Assembly: GCA_036927565.1 (NCBI GenBank)
Contig: JAYESD010000004.1
Location: 95,794,942-95,858,941 of the forward strand
Direction: 5' to 3'
Origin: Tuctoria greenei
Taxonomy: Eukaryota; Streptophyta; Magnoliopsida; Poales; Poaceae
DNA: 64,000 nucleotides
In this document: piece by piece, positions 1-11,345 of the stretch
Layout: each line of letters begins with the position of its first letter
Position numbering within the stretch: the first letter of the stretch is position 1
The notes under the pieces: model-generated
What the model was told of the DNA's origin: nothing
Seen by the model: only the letters and a program-made list of their open reading frames with translations
Database searches by the model: none
Program-made: the position numbers and the translations under genes

Positions 1-300
1 TTGCTACGGACTAGTATGTTTTTCTACTTGGACACATTCGGACTTGTCCAGTCCAGTGCGGACTAGTCTGGTATTCCAATTCCTTGGAAGTGAAGTCCCT
101 GGACTTGTCTGGACTTGTCCGATATTCCAACGAACTAGTCCAATTTTTCTCTGACTAAAGTCGGACTTGTCCGATTTTGGCTAGACTTGTCTGTTTTTCC
201 CCTCTGGATAAGTTTGGACTTGTCCGATGTCCATTTCGGACTTGTTCGATATCTCTCTGGCTAACTTCGGACTAGTCCGACCCTTTTCGGACTTGTCCGA
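1..300. repeat. CGGACTAGTCCG / CGGACTTGTCCG palindromic array in T1 5' LTR
   Basis: More than ten occurrences of the 12-bp word CGGACTAGTCCG (a perfect palindrome) or CGGACTTGTCCG and one-base variants are spaced about 15-40 bp apart, upstream of the LTR TATA box. Spacers such as TCTCTCTGGCTAACTT recur between them. Clustered palindromes upstream of the LTR promoter are known from Sirevirus elements; here the same design is seen in a Gypsy element. Role as protein-binding sites is an inference. Confidence 0.85.
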
Positions 301-467
301 TAAATCGCGACTCCGAATTGATCTTTTGTTTCACGACTTGTTTTCGGGTTTTACCTTATGTGGGCCTAGGGACGTCATGCCTAACTCTTTTAGAGTCCTT
401 GTGGGACCCTAAAACCAACCCCTACTCATCTCAAACTCGAATTCATTGAAACCATAGCCTCCACCTC

Positions 468-475
468 TATATAAA
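468..475 (+). promoter_or_regulatory. LTR TATA box (TATATAAA), T1 5' LTR
   Basis: TATATAAA follows the palindromic array and is kept in the T1 3' LTR (8167) and in the LTR of T3 (40207). This is the expected arrangement for the Pol II promoter of an LTR, with transcription probably starting some 30 bp downstream. Confidence 0.6.
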
Positions 476-2667
476 CAACCCCGCCCCTTGGCTTCACATC
501 TATTTGTCACTTTTTCACCTTACCCAAACCCGGGCTCGTGAATAGCCACCACCAAGGAGGGAGAAGGAGATCTAGATGAAGAAGAAGAAGAGGAGGAAAT
601 GAAAGAGGATCAAGATCTCCATCAACTTCGCGTTATTCGTCAACAATTCACCATCAAGTTCTTCATCAACCCTAGACCTTCAAGATCCAAGTGTTGTCTC
701 CAAGATCCTTGATTCTTTGGAGTCTTGGAGACCTAGTATACCTTCTACTTCCTTTTCCTTATGTGAATTAAACCCCGTTTCTCCAGATTCACGTCGATCT
801 AGAAAACCCTAGTTCGCTAGTTCTGCGAAGTTGCGGACTTGTCCGATCCCTAGCGGACTAGTCTGATTTTCCTGGTTAAATTGTGTTGAATTAATTCCAA
901 GATTAGACCGAATCAATTCCAAACCTGTATAAACTTGTTAAAAGCTATTAGAACTAGTTAGTGATCATTACAAGCAACTCATTAACAAGCTCCACCTTGC
1001 ATTTGCATCAATCATGCATGTCATGTCATATTGAGTAATGTTTGTGCACTCTTTGATTGTGTTTCTTGTCTTGTATGTTTATTGTGCGGACTAGATGGAT
1101 TTGCACTAGATAGTGCCGCGGAGGATCTCCAGCACCAAGAGTTTGAAGGCTTTGACCCGAACCAATCCCAAGAGCAAGGCAAGTGTCCGTGAATATATTG
1201 ATCCTGTTTTGACAATAAATTTTTTGTTTGCAAAATTGCATGCTTGTGTCAATTTGATGGGAATCCTATGATAGGAAGTTTACTAGCGTTGTATAACCAC
1301 CCTTGTCACCTGGAATTCATGGTAGAGAGTCGGGAAGGGCTTTTACCCTTTTTGCTTCGCTTAATTAATTGGGGTGGGAAATCAACTATACCACTTAACT
1401 TAATTATGCATTTATGAGATTGTGGTTAATATGAACTGGTCAATATGATGTGGTAATGGGTGATCTAAGCAAGCTGGTATGTGGATGGATTGGATGTTAT
1501 GGTGGTATTGCTTGCTTTATATCTAAAGACCGGTTCGTAGAGCGACCATCTAGGATTTACAGTGCCACCATGAGGCCAAGTATGGGTGCAGCGTAGCTAA
1601 TTAATTAGGGCTTTGCCAATTCTATTTGGACCATTAAGGATGCTCGGGGAAGGGGTAGTCGGATTGGGTTTGTTAATGATTGGTGGGACGACCTTGGAAT
1701 CCAAATAGCTCAAGAGGGGGCCCTTGGTTGAAGATGTGCTCAGTTGGAGGCATGGCCACCTGTGAAACCTTAGTGGGGTCTAAATAGGCTAGTAATCCCT
1801 TTATAAAGGCTATTTCGTGATCTCTTGGCCACACACCTAAGGAAGTGTGAGACGGCATAACTGAGATTATGTAGTCATCGAAAGGTGATGAAATCACAAA
1901 CACGTGGATAAAGTGGTACAACCTCTGCAGAGTGTGTCTAAAAACTATCATGATAGTCGTGCTCCCGGTTATGAACAACCTGGACCCTCACATGTTAGAG
2001 GAAACTTGGTATTGGATGGGTTTGGTAATGGTTATGGTTGATAATATGGTTATGGCTGGTTATGGATTAAATTCTTGTATTGGATATGATTAATGGTAAT
2101 GGTGAAATATGGTATATGGATGGTGGTAATGAAATATGGATTGGTACTATGATATTAATTATGGTTTATGGTGGGCTGTTTCACATACATATAATATAGT
2201 GCCTTTCAAATGTTTTAATGAACTTTTTAGCACTTAGCCATTATCATATTCATCATTTGTATCATCTACATTTTATACTTTCCACGCTTGCAGAGTACGA
2301 CATGTACTCACCCTTGCAATCCCCCCACCAACAGTTGCAGGTCAGGATTGGGAGCACGATGATAATGAGGAGTTCTAGGTCGTGTCTGCCATCAGCTTTG
2401 CCTGTGGAGTGTTGGAGTTGCGCCATCCCTTTTGCTTAGTTGCTTATTTAGTTTATTTCTGCTGCATTAGTTCAAACTTGTCATTAATATTTATTAGAGC
2501 TTGTATTTGAGGATATTATGAATTATGTAATAAAAGTGGTTAATTAATCTTGTTCTATGGTAATTATCTATATATCCTTTTGTGACTGCACTTGTGTATG
2601 TGTGTTGAACTTCCTGGGCACACATATGAGTTCACTTGGTTCATTTTCAGAACCGGATGTCACAAAT

Positions 2668-2680
2668 TGGTACCAGAGCC
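2668..2680 (+). other. Primer-binding site, tRNA-iMet type, of T1
   Basis: TGGTACCAGAGCC lies three bases after the 5' LTR end. It differs by one base from the usual TGGTATCAGAGCC, complementary to the 3' end of initiator methionine tRNA. This site primes minus-strand DNA synthesis and fixes the right edge of the 5' LTR. Confidence 0.88.
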
Positions 2681-2940
2681 ACAGGTTGACTGTAAGATGA
2701 AACCTAGATAGAATGGACACTTTAGAGCACATAGGAGCACTCAGGAATCGATGTGTTTTTGCTTGGTGTGCTATTTGCGATATATTATTTGCTTGTGTGC
2801 TTAATAGAGGATTTTGGGATGCTTTAGCATTGCCATGTCCATATAGGCTAGTATAGGTAGTTTAGTTGCTTAGTTTCATATCCCTTGATGCATATAGTTG
2901 GGGACGTTTTCTAAATTCATATCTCTTGCTTTTCTTCAGA

Positions 2941-4022
2941 TGGTGAGGACTCGCAACCAGAGGGATGGCAATGACGAGGAGGAGAACAATGGAGCATTTT
3001 AGAACAACAATGGACAAGGACCTGCCCAAGGAGCTATCAATATTGAGCAGCTTCTGACTATGCAGAACCAGCTCATGCAGACCGTCATACAAACTATGGG
3101 GCAGCTGTAGGCTGATAACCTCAACAATCAACCCCACATGCCTCCACCATCCCCCCCCCTCCACATAAACGTTTGGGAGAGTTCATGAAGACTAGGCCGC
3201 CAACCTTTGCTCAAGCCGCTGACCCTATGGATATTGATGATTGGCTTAAAGTCTGTGGAGAAGAAGCTAGCTATTGTCCAATGCAGTGACCGGGAGAAGG
3301 TTCTATTTGCTTCTCATAAATTAGTTGGAGCAGCTGTGGATTGGTGGGATTCTTTACGCAATGCTCATGAGAACCAACAGAGAATTACATGGACTGAGTT
3401 CAAGGAAAGTTTCCATTCTCATTATGTGCCAGAAGGAGTTATGATTTTGAAGAGGCACGAATTTGAGAACTTGAGACAAGAAAGATCGAGTGTGGGAGAA
3501 TATCTCAAAAAATTCGCTCAACTCTCAAGATATGCGCCTGAGGATGTGAGCCAGGACAGCCGGAAGCAATACTTGTTCATGAGAGGCTTGAACAATGAGA
3601 TCCAAGTGCAATTGCTAAATTGTGACTATGCTAACTTCCAGAAGCTTGTGGACAAAGCAATTGTTGTGGAGAACAAGGTCTGTGAGATGGAACTAGACAA
3701 CAGGAGGAAGGCTCCATATCAAGGACAACAACAAGGAAGTAATGTGCGCCCTCGCTTTGCACCGCCGAATGCGCCTTATTTCAGCTCCTCTGCGCCTGCT
3801 CATCGCCCTGGATATGCACTGCGCCCAACTCAGTTTGTGAAGCAACGCCTTGTTATGCAAGCACCTAGGCCTCCAATGTCTTTTGCATCTCGTGCCAATT
3901 TTCCAGGTGCAAATGTTCGGAACCAAGCTCATCCCAATAATTTTGGTGCAGCAAAGAAGTGCTATACTTGTGGAGAAGCTGTACACTTTGCACATCAATG
4001 TACTAAGTTAGGCCTTGGTTAA
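2941..4022 (+). pseudogene. gag of T1 chromovirus (broken)
   Basis: This encodes the structural protein of the virus-like particle. The likely start is ATG 2941 (MVRTRNQR). The first part is in a different frame from the rest and contains TAG stops near 3000 and 3108. The frame change falls at a run of nine C (about 3150-3158), so slippage there is the simplest cause. From 3207 the frame is open to a TAA at 4020. It shows the retrotransposon gag core (WWDSLR, then ENLRQERSSVGEYLKKF) and a zinc knuckle near its end, CX2CX4HX4C (CYTCGEAVHFAHQC, about 3961-4002), with Val where Gly is usual. The following protease lies in the same frame, so gag and pol were one long ORF, as is usual in this clade. 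Confidence 0.85.
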
Positions 4023-4109
4023 GGAAGCAATGCTCAAAAACAGAAACTAAGAACCAATGGAGGACAACTACAAGGAAACTGTGGACAGTAGAATTTCACT
4101 CGCAGCAAC

Positions 4110-5498
4110 GTGAACCATGTATCTACTGAGGATGCACAACAAGCGGATGACGTGGTGATTGGTATGTTTCTCGCAAACTGCAACTCGGTGACTATGTTAT
4201 TTGATTCTGGAGTGTCGCATTCATTCATTGCATCGAAATATGTTGCCAAGTATAGTTTTCCTATCTCTCATATGAAGTTTACTCTATTGGTTAAGTCTCC
4301 TCGGGGAGAGATGATGACAAATATAGTATGTCCAAAGGTAAGCCTTAGAATAAGGGGGGTATACTTCTTTGCCAACCTCATTGTCTTGTATTCTCAAGGA
4401 TTGGACATTATACTTGGTATTGACTGGTTGAGGCAGCACAATGGAGTTATTGAGTGTGCCACGAAGACGGTGAAGTTGACCATTGAGGAAGGGATCACCA
4501 TAGAGTTTGAAGCATCTCAACACGCACCGAAGGAATTGGAGCTGAATCATGTGGATGGTGCCGCAATTGAGGAGATTCTAGTGGTGTGTGATTTTTTGGA
4601 AGTGTTTCCGGATGAGTTGTTATGTATGCCACCTGATGGAGACATTGAATTTGTTATTGATTTAATACCTGGAACTGCACCTATAGCTAAGAGGCCATAT
4701 AGGATGCCTCCTAAGGAATTAGCGGAGCTCAAGAAGCAGATTCAGGAGCAACTGGAGAAGGGTTTCATTCGCCCAAGCTCTTCACCTTGGGGAGCACCCA
4801 TGTTGTTTGTGGACAAGAAGGATGGATCACAAAGGATGTGTGTGGATTACCGAGCTCTCAACGAAGTGACCATCAAGAACAAGTACACCTTGCCCCGTAT
4901 AGAAGAATTGTTTGATTAGATGAAGGGTTCTTGTGTCTTCTCTAAGATAGATTTGAGGTCGGGATACTTTCAAATGAAGATTATGCCATCGGACATACCA
5001 AAGATAGCTTTTCAGGCACGGTATGGATCTTATGTGTACACCGTGATGTCTTTTGGATTGACAAATGCACCTGTCTATTTTAAGTACCTCATGAATAAGG
5101 TCTTTATGGAGTACTTGGATAAGTTTGTTGTGCTGTTCATTGATGACATTATGATCTACTCGAAGGATGAGAAGGAACATGAGGAACACTTGAGGCTCAC
5201 GTTGCAGAAATTGAGGGAGCATCAATTGTATGCCAAGTTCAGCAAGTGCCAGTTTTGGCTGAAAGAGGTGTCGTTTTTGGGTCACATCATCTCTGGAGGA
5301 GGAGTATCGGTCGACCCCGAAAAAGTGAGGGACGTCTTAAAATGGGAGCCCCCACAGAATGTAAAGGAGATCTGGAGTTTACATGGGATGGTTGAATATT
5401 ACCGTCAATTCATCAAGGACTATTCCGAGATAGCCAAGCCAATGACGGAATTGCTAATGAAAGGAAAAGCTTTCCGATGGACCCAAGCTTGTCAATAA
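4110..5498 (+). pseudogene. Protease and reverse transcriptase of T1 (in-frame stops)
   Basis: Protease: the aspartic site reads LFDSGVSHSFI near 4197-4230 (the family usually has DSGA). Reverse transcriptase follows, with KRPYRMPP, a fingers motif around FVDKKDGSQRMCVDYRALN (about 4810-4862), LRSGYFQMKI, SFGLTNAP and the catalytic FIDDIMIYSK box near 5136-5165. The RT is cut by a TAG at 4917-4919 and again by a TAA at 5496-5498, both in the original reading frame, so base substitutions alone explain them. The catalytic Asp pair is present, but no full-length enzyme can be made. Confidence 0.88.
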
Positions 5499-5510
5499 AG
5501 TTTTGAGGAG

Positions 5511-5906
5511 TTGAAGAAAAGGTCAACAACAGCCCCAGTTCTGGTTTTGCCGAATGTAAGCAAGAGTTTCGACATATATTGTGATGCGTCGAGACAAGGA
5601 CTTGGATGTGTATTGATGCAAGAAGTTCAACTGGTTGCCTATGCATTAAGGCAACTGAAGAAACATGAGCAGAATTATCCAACGCATGATTTGGATCTCG
5701 CAGCCGTGGTACACACATTGAAAATTTGGAGAAACTACATTCTTGGTCATAGGTGTGAAATTTATACGGATCATAGGAGTCTTAAGTATATTTTCACACA
5801 AACAGACCTGAATTTGAGGCAAGGAATATGGTTGGAGCTCATCAAGGATTATGATTTGGGAATTAATTATCACCCAGGAAAGGCTAGTGTAGTGGCCGAT
5901 GCTTGA
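5511..5906 (+). pseudogene. RNase H domain of T1
   Basis: This is the Gypsy RNase H, which removes the RNA strand during reverse transcription. Motifs in order are IYCDASRQGLGCVLMQ, YALRQLKKHEQNYPTHDLDLAAVVHTLK, CEIYTDHRSLKYIF and NYHPGKASVVADA. The frame ends early: by comparison with copy T3 (37975-37995), two bases are missing where the conserved DAMSR segment should be, which creates a TGA at 5904. It is in the same frame as the RT, with only the TAA at 5496 between them. Confidence 0.87.
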
Positions 5907-6062
5907 GTAGAAAAGGAGTAAGTCACCAACTCACAGTTCAAGAGTTGACATCCGAGCTATGAAAGGAGTTTGAACGGTTGAATCTTGGATTTGTGAATGA
6001 GATGGGAATAATGGAGTTAAACCCGACCTTGGAGCAAGAAATTCGAGAAGGTCAGACCAAGG

Positions 6063-7487
6063 ATGAGGAAATGCAGGAGATCAAAAGAGAGGACCCAGGA
6101 GGGAAGAGAATTCAGGTTTGATGAGGATGAACATGGTACCCTATGGCTTGGAAAAAGGATCGTTGTGCCCAACGTGAAGCATATTTGGGAGACAATATTA
6201 AAGGAGGCACATGACTCGCCATACTCTATTCACCCATGTTGTACCAAGATGTACAAAGACTTGAAGACTTATTATTGGCGGGCTAGCATGAAAAAGGACA
6301 TAGCCGAATATGTAGCTTTGTGTGACGTGTGCCAACGAGTCAAGGTGGAACATCAAAGGCCAGTGGGATAACTACAGCCATTGAAGATCCCGGAATGGAA
6401 GTGGGAAGAAATTGGTATGGACTTTATAGTTGGTTTACCGCAAACTCAGTCCGGTTATGACTCAATATGGGTAATTGTGGAATGGTTGACAAAATAAGCT
6501 CACTTTATTCTCGTCAAGACCAGCTATAATGGAGAGAAATTGGTGGAACTGTATATGGGAAGAGTAGTATGCTTGCATGGAGTTCCAAAGAGGATAGTTT
6601 CGGATAGAGGTACTCAATTTACCTCCAGATTTTGGCGAAAGTTGCATGAAGCATTGGGAACAAGGTCAGGTTTTAGTTCAGCATACCAACCACAAACAGA
6701 TGGACAAACTGAGAGGACCAATCGGATTTTGGAGGACATGTTAAGAGCTTGTTCCTTGAAGCATGGGAAGAGTTGGGACAAGAGCTTGCCATATGCAGAA
6801 TTCTCATACAACAATAGTTACCAAGTAAGTTTGAAGATGTCAGCATATGAGACACTATATGGAAGGAAGTGTAGGACACACTTGTTTTGGAATGAGACAG
6901 GAGAAAATCAAGTATTTGGTCCGGATGTGTTGCTAGAAGCTGAAAAGCAAGTTCAAATTATTCGTGAAAACCTGAGGGCTGCTCAATCAAGGAAAAAAGT
7001 CTATGCGGATAATAGGAGAAGGAAATTAGCCTTTGAAGTGGGAGACTTCGTATATCTCAAGGTGCCACCAATGAGAGGTCATAAGAGGTTTAACATAAAA
7101 AGCAATCTAGCACCTCGATACATTGGGCCATTCAAGATTTTGGACAAAAGAGGAAAAGCAGCGTATAAGTTGGAGATACCAGCTCATCTTTCATATGTTC
7201 ATAATGTGTTTCATGTTTCTCAGCTCAAGAAGTGCTTGAGAGTACCGGAAGAACTAGTGCCAATGGAAGAATTGAAAATAGAGGCAGATTTGACTTATGC
7301 CAAACAACCGGTCAAAATAATGGAAACAAAGGAGAGGGTCACAAGGAACAAGGTGATTAGATGGTGTAAAGTTCATTGGAAGCATCACACAGAATCGGAG
7401 GCAACATGGGAGCTGGAAGATGACCTCAGGAAGGAATTTCCATCTTTTCTCTTCCGCGTCGAATCTCGAGGGCGAGATTCATTTTAA
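6063..7487 (+). pseudogene. Integrase with chromodomain-like tail of T1 (two in-frame stops)
   Basis: The zinc-binding region ends in YVALCDVCQRVK (about 6310-6345). The catalytic core has Asp in MDFIVGLP (about 6418), Asp in SDRGTQFTS (about 6600) and Glu in GQTERTNR (about 6710), so the DDE triad is visible. Stops break it after QRPVG (6369) and near 6495 (LTK then TAA); the 315-residue stretch from 6540 is open. The C-terminal part has the GPF-type segment (RYIGPFKILDKRGKAAYKLE) and a chromodomain-like end (HTESEATWELEDDLRKEFPS), which in chromoviruses is thought to steer insertion to heterochromatin. A purine tract and the 3' LTR follow directly. Confidence 0.88.
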
Positions 7488-7495
7488 GGGGGGTA
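7485..7495 (+). other. Polypurine tract of T1
   Basis: TAAGGGGGGTAG lies a few bases before the 3' LTR start (TGTAACACCC at 7500). It is the primer for plus-strand synthesis. A matching tract, TAAGGGGGATAGG, is at the same place in T3 (39547-39559). Confidence 0.8.
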
Positions 7496-7499
7496 GTTT

Positions 7500-10352
7500 T
7501 GTAACACCCTCATTTTCATGCATCATGCATTGTATACATTCATATACATGTTTAACATTGAGCAACATAAAAAGGAACATGTTTAAAATGAATTAGATAC
7601 AACACTGCGCTTAAGAGTTCTGAGAAGTGCGAACTAGTCCGGTTTCGGTGCGGACTAGTCCGATTTCTCTCTGAGTCGATCGGACTTGTCCGTTTTGTTG
7701 CGGACTAGTCTGTTTTTCTCTCTGGAAACTTTCGGACTTGTCTGGTCTAGTGCGGACTAGTCTGGTATTCCAATTCTTTGGAAATTTTGCAAAGTCCCTG
7801 GACTTGTCCGGACTTGTCCGGTATTCCAGCGGACTAGTTTGATTTCTCTCTGAATAAAGTCGAACTTGTCCGATTTTGGACAGACTTGTCTGTTTTTTCC
7901 CTATGGATAAGTTCGGACTTGTCCGCTGTCGAGTCCGGACTTGTCCGATATCTCTCTGGCTAACTTCAGACTAGTTTGGCCCTTTTCCGACTTGTCCGAT
8001 AAATCGTGACTCCAAATTGATCTTTTGTTTCACGACTTGCTTTCAGGTTTTACCTTAAGTGGGCCTAGGGATGTCATGCCTAACTCTTTTAGAGCCCTTG
8101 TGGGACCCTAAAACCGACCCCTACTCATCTCAAACTCGAATTCAATGAAATCCTAGCCTCCACCTCTATATAACAACCCCACCCCTTGGCTTGACATCTA
8201 TTTGCCACTTTTTCACCTCACCCAAACCTTAGCTCGTGAATAGCCGCCACCAAGGAGGGATAAGGAGATCTAGAGCAATAAGAAGAAGAGGAGGAAATGA
8301 AAGAGGATCAAGATCTCCATCAACTTCGCATTCTTCGTCAACAATTCGCCATCAAGTTCTTCATCAACCCTAGACCTTCAAGATCCAAGTGTTGTCTCCA
8401 AGATCCTTGATTCTTTGGAGTCTTAGACACATGGTATACCTTCTACTTCCTTTTCCTTATGTGAATTCAACCACGTTTCTCCAAATTCACGTCGATCTAG
8501 AAAACCCTAGTTTGTTAGTTCTGCGAAGGGCGGACTTGTCTGGTCCCTAGCAGACTAGTCCGATTTTCCTGGTTAAATTGTGTTGAATTAATTCCAAGAT
8601 TAGACCAAATCAAGTCCTAACCTGTATAAACTTGTTAAAAGTTATTAGAACTAGTTAGTGATCATTAAAAGCAACTCATTAACAAGTTCCACCTTGCATT
8701 TGCATCAATCATGTATGTCATGTCATATTGAGTAATGTTTGTGCACTCTTTGATTGTGTTTCTTGTCTTGTATGTTTATTGTGCGGATTAGATGGATTTG
8801 CACTAGATAGTACCGCGGAGGATCTCCAGCACCAAGAGTTTGAAGGCTTTGACCCGAACCAATCCCAAGAGCAAGGCAAGTGTCTGTGAATATACTGATC
8901 CTGTTTTGACAATAAATGTTTTGTTTGCAAAATTGCATGCTTGTGTCAATTTGATGGGAATCCTATGATAGGATGTTTACTAGCGTTGTATAACCACCCT
9001 TGTCACCTGGAACTCATGATAGAGAGTCGGGAAGGGCTTTTACCCTTTTTAATTAATTGGGATGGGAAACCAACTATACCACTTAACTTAATTATGCATT
9101 TATGAGATTGTGGTTAATATGAACTGGTCAATATGATGTGGTAATGGGTGATCTAAGCAAGCTGGTATGTCGATGGGTTGGATGTTATTGTGGTATTGCT
9201 TCCATTAGATCTAAGGACCGGTTCATGGAGCAAACCATCCAGGATTTACAGTGGCACCACGAGGCCAAGAATGGGTGCCGCATAGCTGATTAATTAGAGC
9301 TTTGCCAATGCTATTTGGACCATTAAGGATGCTCGAGAAAGGGGTAGTCGGATTGGGTTTGTTGATGATTGGTGGGACTACCCTAGGATCCGAATGGCTC
9401 AAGAGGGGGCCATTTGTTGAAGATGTGCTCAGTTTGAGGCTTCGCCATCGGTGAAACCTCAATGGGTTCCAAATAGGCTAGTAATCCCTTTGTAAAGGCT
9501 ATTTTGTGATCTATTGGCCACATACCTAAGGAAGTGTGAGATGGCATAATTGAGATTCTATAGTCATCTAAAGGTGATGGAATCACAAACACATTGGTAA
9601 AGTGGTAAAACCTCTGTAGAGCGTGTCTAAAACTATCATGATAGCCGTACTCCCGGTTATGAGCAACCTGGACCCTCACATGATTAGAGGAAACTTGGTA
9701 TTGGAATGGTTTGGTAATGGTTGGGGTTAATAATATGGTTATGGCTGGTTATGGATTAAATTCTGGTATTGGATATGATTAATGGTAATGGTGAAATCTG
9801 GTATATGGATCGTGGTAATGAAATATGGACTGGTACTATGATATTAATTATGGTTTATAATGGGTTGTTTCACATACATATAATATAGTGCTTTTCAAAT
9901 GTTTTAATGTACTTTTCAGCACTTATCCATTATTATATTTGTCATCTGTATCATCTACATGTCATACTTTCCACACTTGCTGAGTATGACATGTACTCAA
10001 GTTGCAATTCCCCCACCAATAGTTGCTGGTCAGGATTGGGAGTACGATGATAATGAGGAGTCCTAGGTCGTATCTACCGTCAGCTTTTCCTGTGGAGTGT
10101 TGGAGCTGCACTATCCCTTTTGCTTAGTTGCTTATTTAGTTTATTTCCACTGCATTAGTTCAAACATGTCATTAATATTCATTAGAGCTTGTATTCGAGG
10201 ATATTATTAATTCTGTAATAAAAGCTGTTAATTAATCTTGTTCTGTGATAATTATCTGTATATCCTTTTGTGACTGCACTCATGTATGTGTGTTGAACTT
10301 CCTGGGCACACATATGCGTTCACTTGGTTCATTTTTGGAACCGGGTGTCACA
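7500..10352 (+). repeat. 3' LTR of T1 (2853 bp, complete)
   Basis: It starts TGTAACACCCTCATTTTC and ends GGGTGTCACA, the TG...CA form. It contains the palindromic array (about 7630-8000), TATA box at 8167, a purine-rich leader, and the GGTTATGG-type AT-rich part (about 9700-9850). It is homologous to 1-2664 and to 39562-42421. Confidence 0.94.
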
Positions 10353-11345
10353 GGCACGCAATGTATGAACTATGAAATTCATTGAGTTGCAAATTATCTC
10401 TGAAGATCTTCTGTGCTACCTTGTAAAGCTGAGCATGTTGTAACAATTGTATAAGGCATTGCGCACATTTACCATTTAGAAACATTGGAATGTCCTGGAT
10501 GTTGTTCTGGCTTTCGCACACCGTGGCGCATCTAGGGCACTCCAGCGTCCGGAGCCATAAAATAATGTGAGACGTGCCTTTCTGTTGCTCATCTCCAATT
10601 TACGCCGAAGATCTTTTGTCCCACCTTAGAAAGTTGAGCGCAAAGCAATGATCATATAAGGCATTGCGCAAAGTTGCCAGTTCGACACATCGTAATGTCC
10701 TGGATGTTGTTCCTGGCTGGCTTCAGCATACCGTTGTGCATCTAGGATATTGTGGCGTGTCTGGGGTCACAAAATAATAAGAGACGCGCTTTACACTGGC
10801 GCGTCTCTGATTTACACCGAAAATTTTTGTCCATCGCGCGATCTCTCCCAACATTTGGCAAAAAATTTTTGTCATCGCACGCTCTCTCGACATATAAACC
10901 GCAGATCCTGAGCATGCCGCCGCCGTTGACCCCGACCTTCACGTCATCATAGAGTTGAGCACGCTGGAGCATGCTGCCTCGTCCCCTGTCCCTGGAGCAT
11001 GCCGCTGTTGTCCCTCTTTTTCAATTCGCTCTTCGTCATTGTCGCACTGCCGATGTCGACCCCTACCCCATCGTCAACCCCAACCTTGGTTATCAGAGAG
11101 TTGAGCACGCTGGAGCACACCGCCTCGTCCCGTGTCCTTGGAGCACGCAGCCGTCTCGACCCCGACCTCGGTAATCAGTATGTTCTCCGTGTCCACGGAG
11201 CACGCCGGCCTGCTGTCAACAGAGAGTTGAGGAACCGCCACTCCGGCACCTGCGCCGGCTCATCCCGGAGCACGCCGCCACGTATCCTATCCCCTGAGCA
11301 TGTTGCCGCCTTGACCCTGCCCTCAGAGCATGTATTCCAGTGATT
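10353..11345. other. Unassigned DNA with degenerate internal duplications, possibly DNA-transposon derived
   Basis: No credible gene. About 10448-10578 and 10648-10796 are two imperfect copies of one ~140-bp block (shared words ATAAGGCATTGCGCA, AATGTCCTGGATGTTGTT, GCATCTAGG, AAAATAATRWGAGACG). From about 10910 to 11340 a GC-rich stretch repeats GAGCAYGCCGCC and GAGTTGAGCACGCTGGAGCA with CTCGTCCC; its small ORFs come from this repetition. GAGACGCG/GCGTCTC words recur here and at 12200-12520, as subterminal repeats of some plant DNA transposons do, but I could not find transposon termini. Confidence 0.4.
10780..10808. repeat. Perfect 10-bp inverted repeat, 9-bp loop
   Basis: AGAGACGCGC and GCGCGTCTCT are exact reverse complements separated by TTTACACTG. 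The related upstream block has only a decayed version of it (GAGACGTGCC ... GCTCATCTCC, about 10570-10598). Confidence 0.75.

Larger units (their letters stand above)
1..2664 (+). repeat. 5' LTR of T1 (left-truncated by window)
   Basis: It matches 7696-10352 along its length and ends in GTCACA just before the primer-binding site. It carries a palindrome-rich array (about 1-300), a TATA box (468-475), a purine-rich leader around 555-615, a second small palindrome pair near 835-865, and an AT-rich tract with repeated TGGTTATGG/TGGTAATGG words around 2010-2180. Short ORFs in this stretch are chance ORFs, because the two LTR copies do not preserve them as coding. Confidence 0.93.
1..10352 (+). 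mobile_element. Tekay/Del-like chromovirus LTR retrotransposon (Ty3/Gypsy), copy T1, nearly full length
   Basis: The order 5' LTR, tRNA-iMet-type primer site, gag with zinc knuckle, protease, reverse transcriptase, RNase H, integrase, chromodomain-like C-terminus, purine tract and 3' LTR is complete. Only roughly the first 195 bp of the 5' LTR lie outside the window, judged by aligning base 1 with about base 7696 of the 3' LTR. Integrase lies after RT, which is Gypsy order. The very long LTRs (~2.85 kb) and the C-terminal 'ATWELEDDLRKEFPS' segment are typical of Tekay/Del chromoviruses. The coding region holds several in-frame stops and a frameshift, so the copy is not autonomous. The LTRs differ by about 2-10% depending on the segment. 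The right target duplication should begin at 10353 (GGCAC), but its partner is outside the window. Confidence 0.9.

Noticed and set aside
1..300. CRISPR-like array of short repeats
   Set aside because: Repeats are palindromic words of variable spacing inside a eukaryotic LTR, spacers are alike between copies, and no cas genes exist.
1021..1241. 70-codon minus-strand ORFs repeated near 8718-8938
   Set aside because: They lie in homologous positions of the two T1 LTRs, and their repetition only reflects the LTR duplication. No start context or domain supports a protein.
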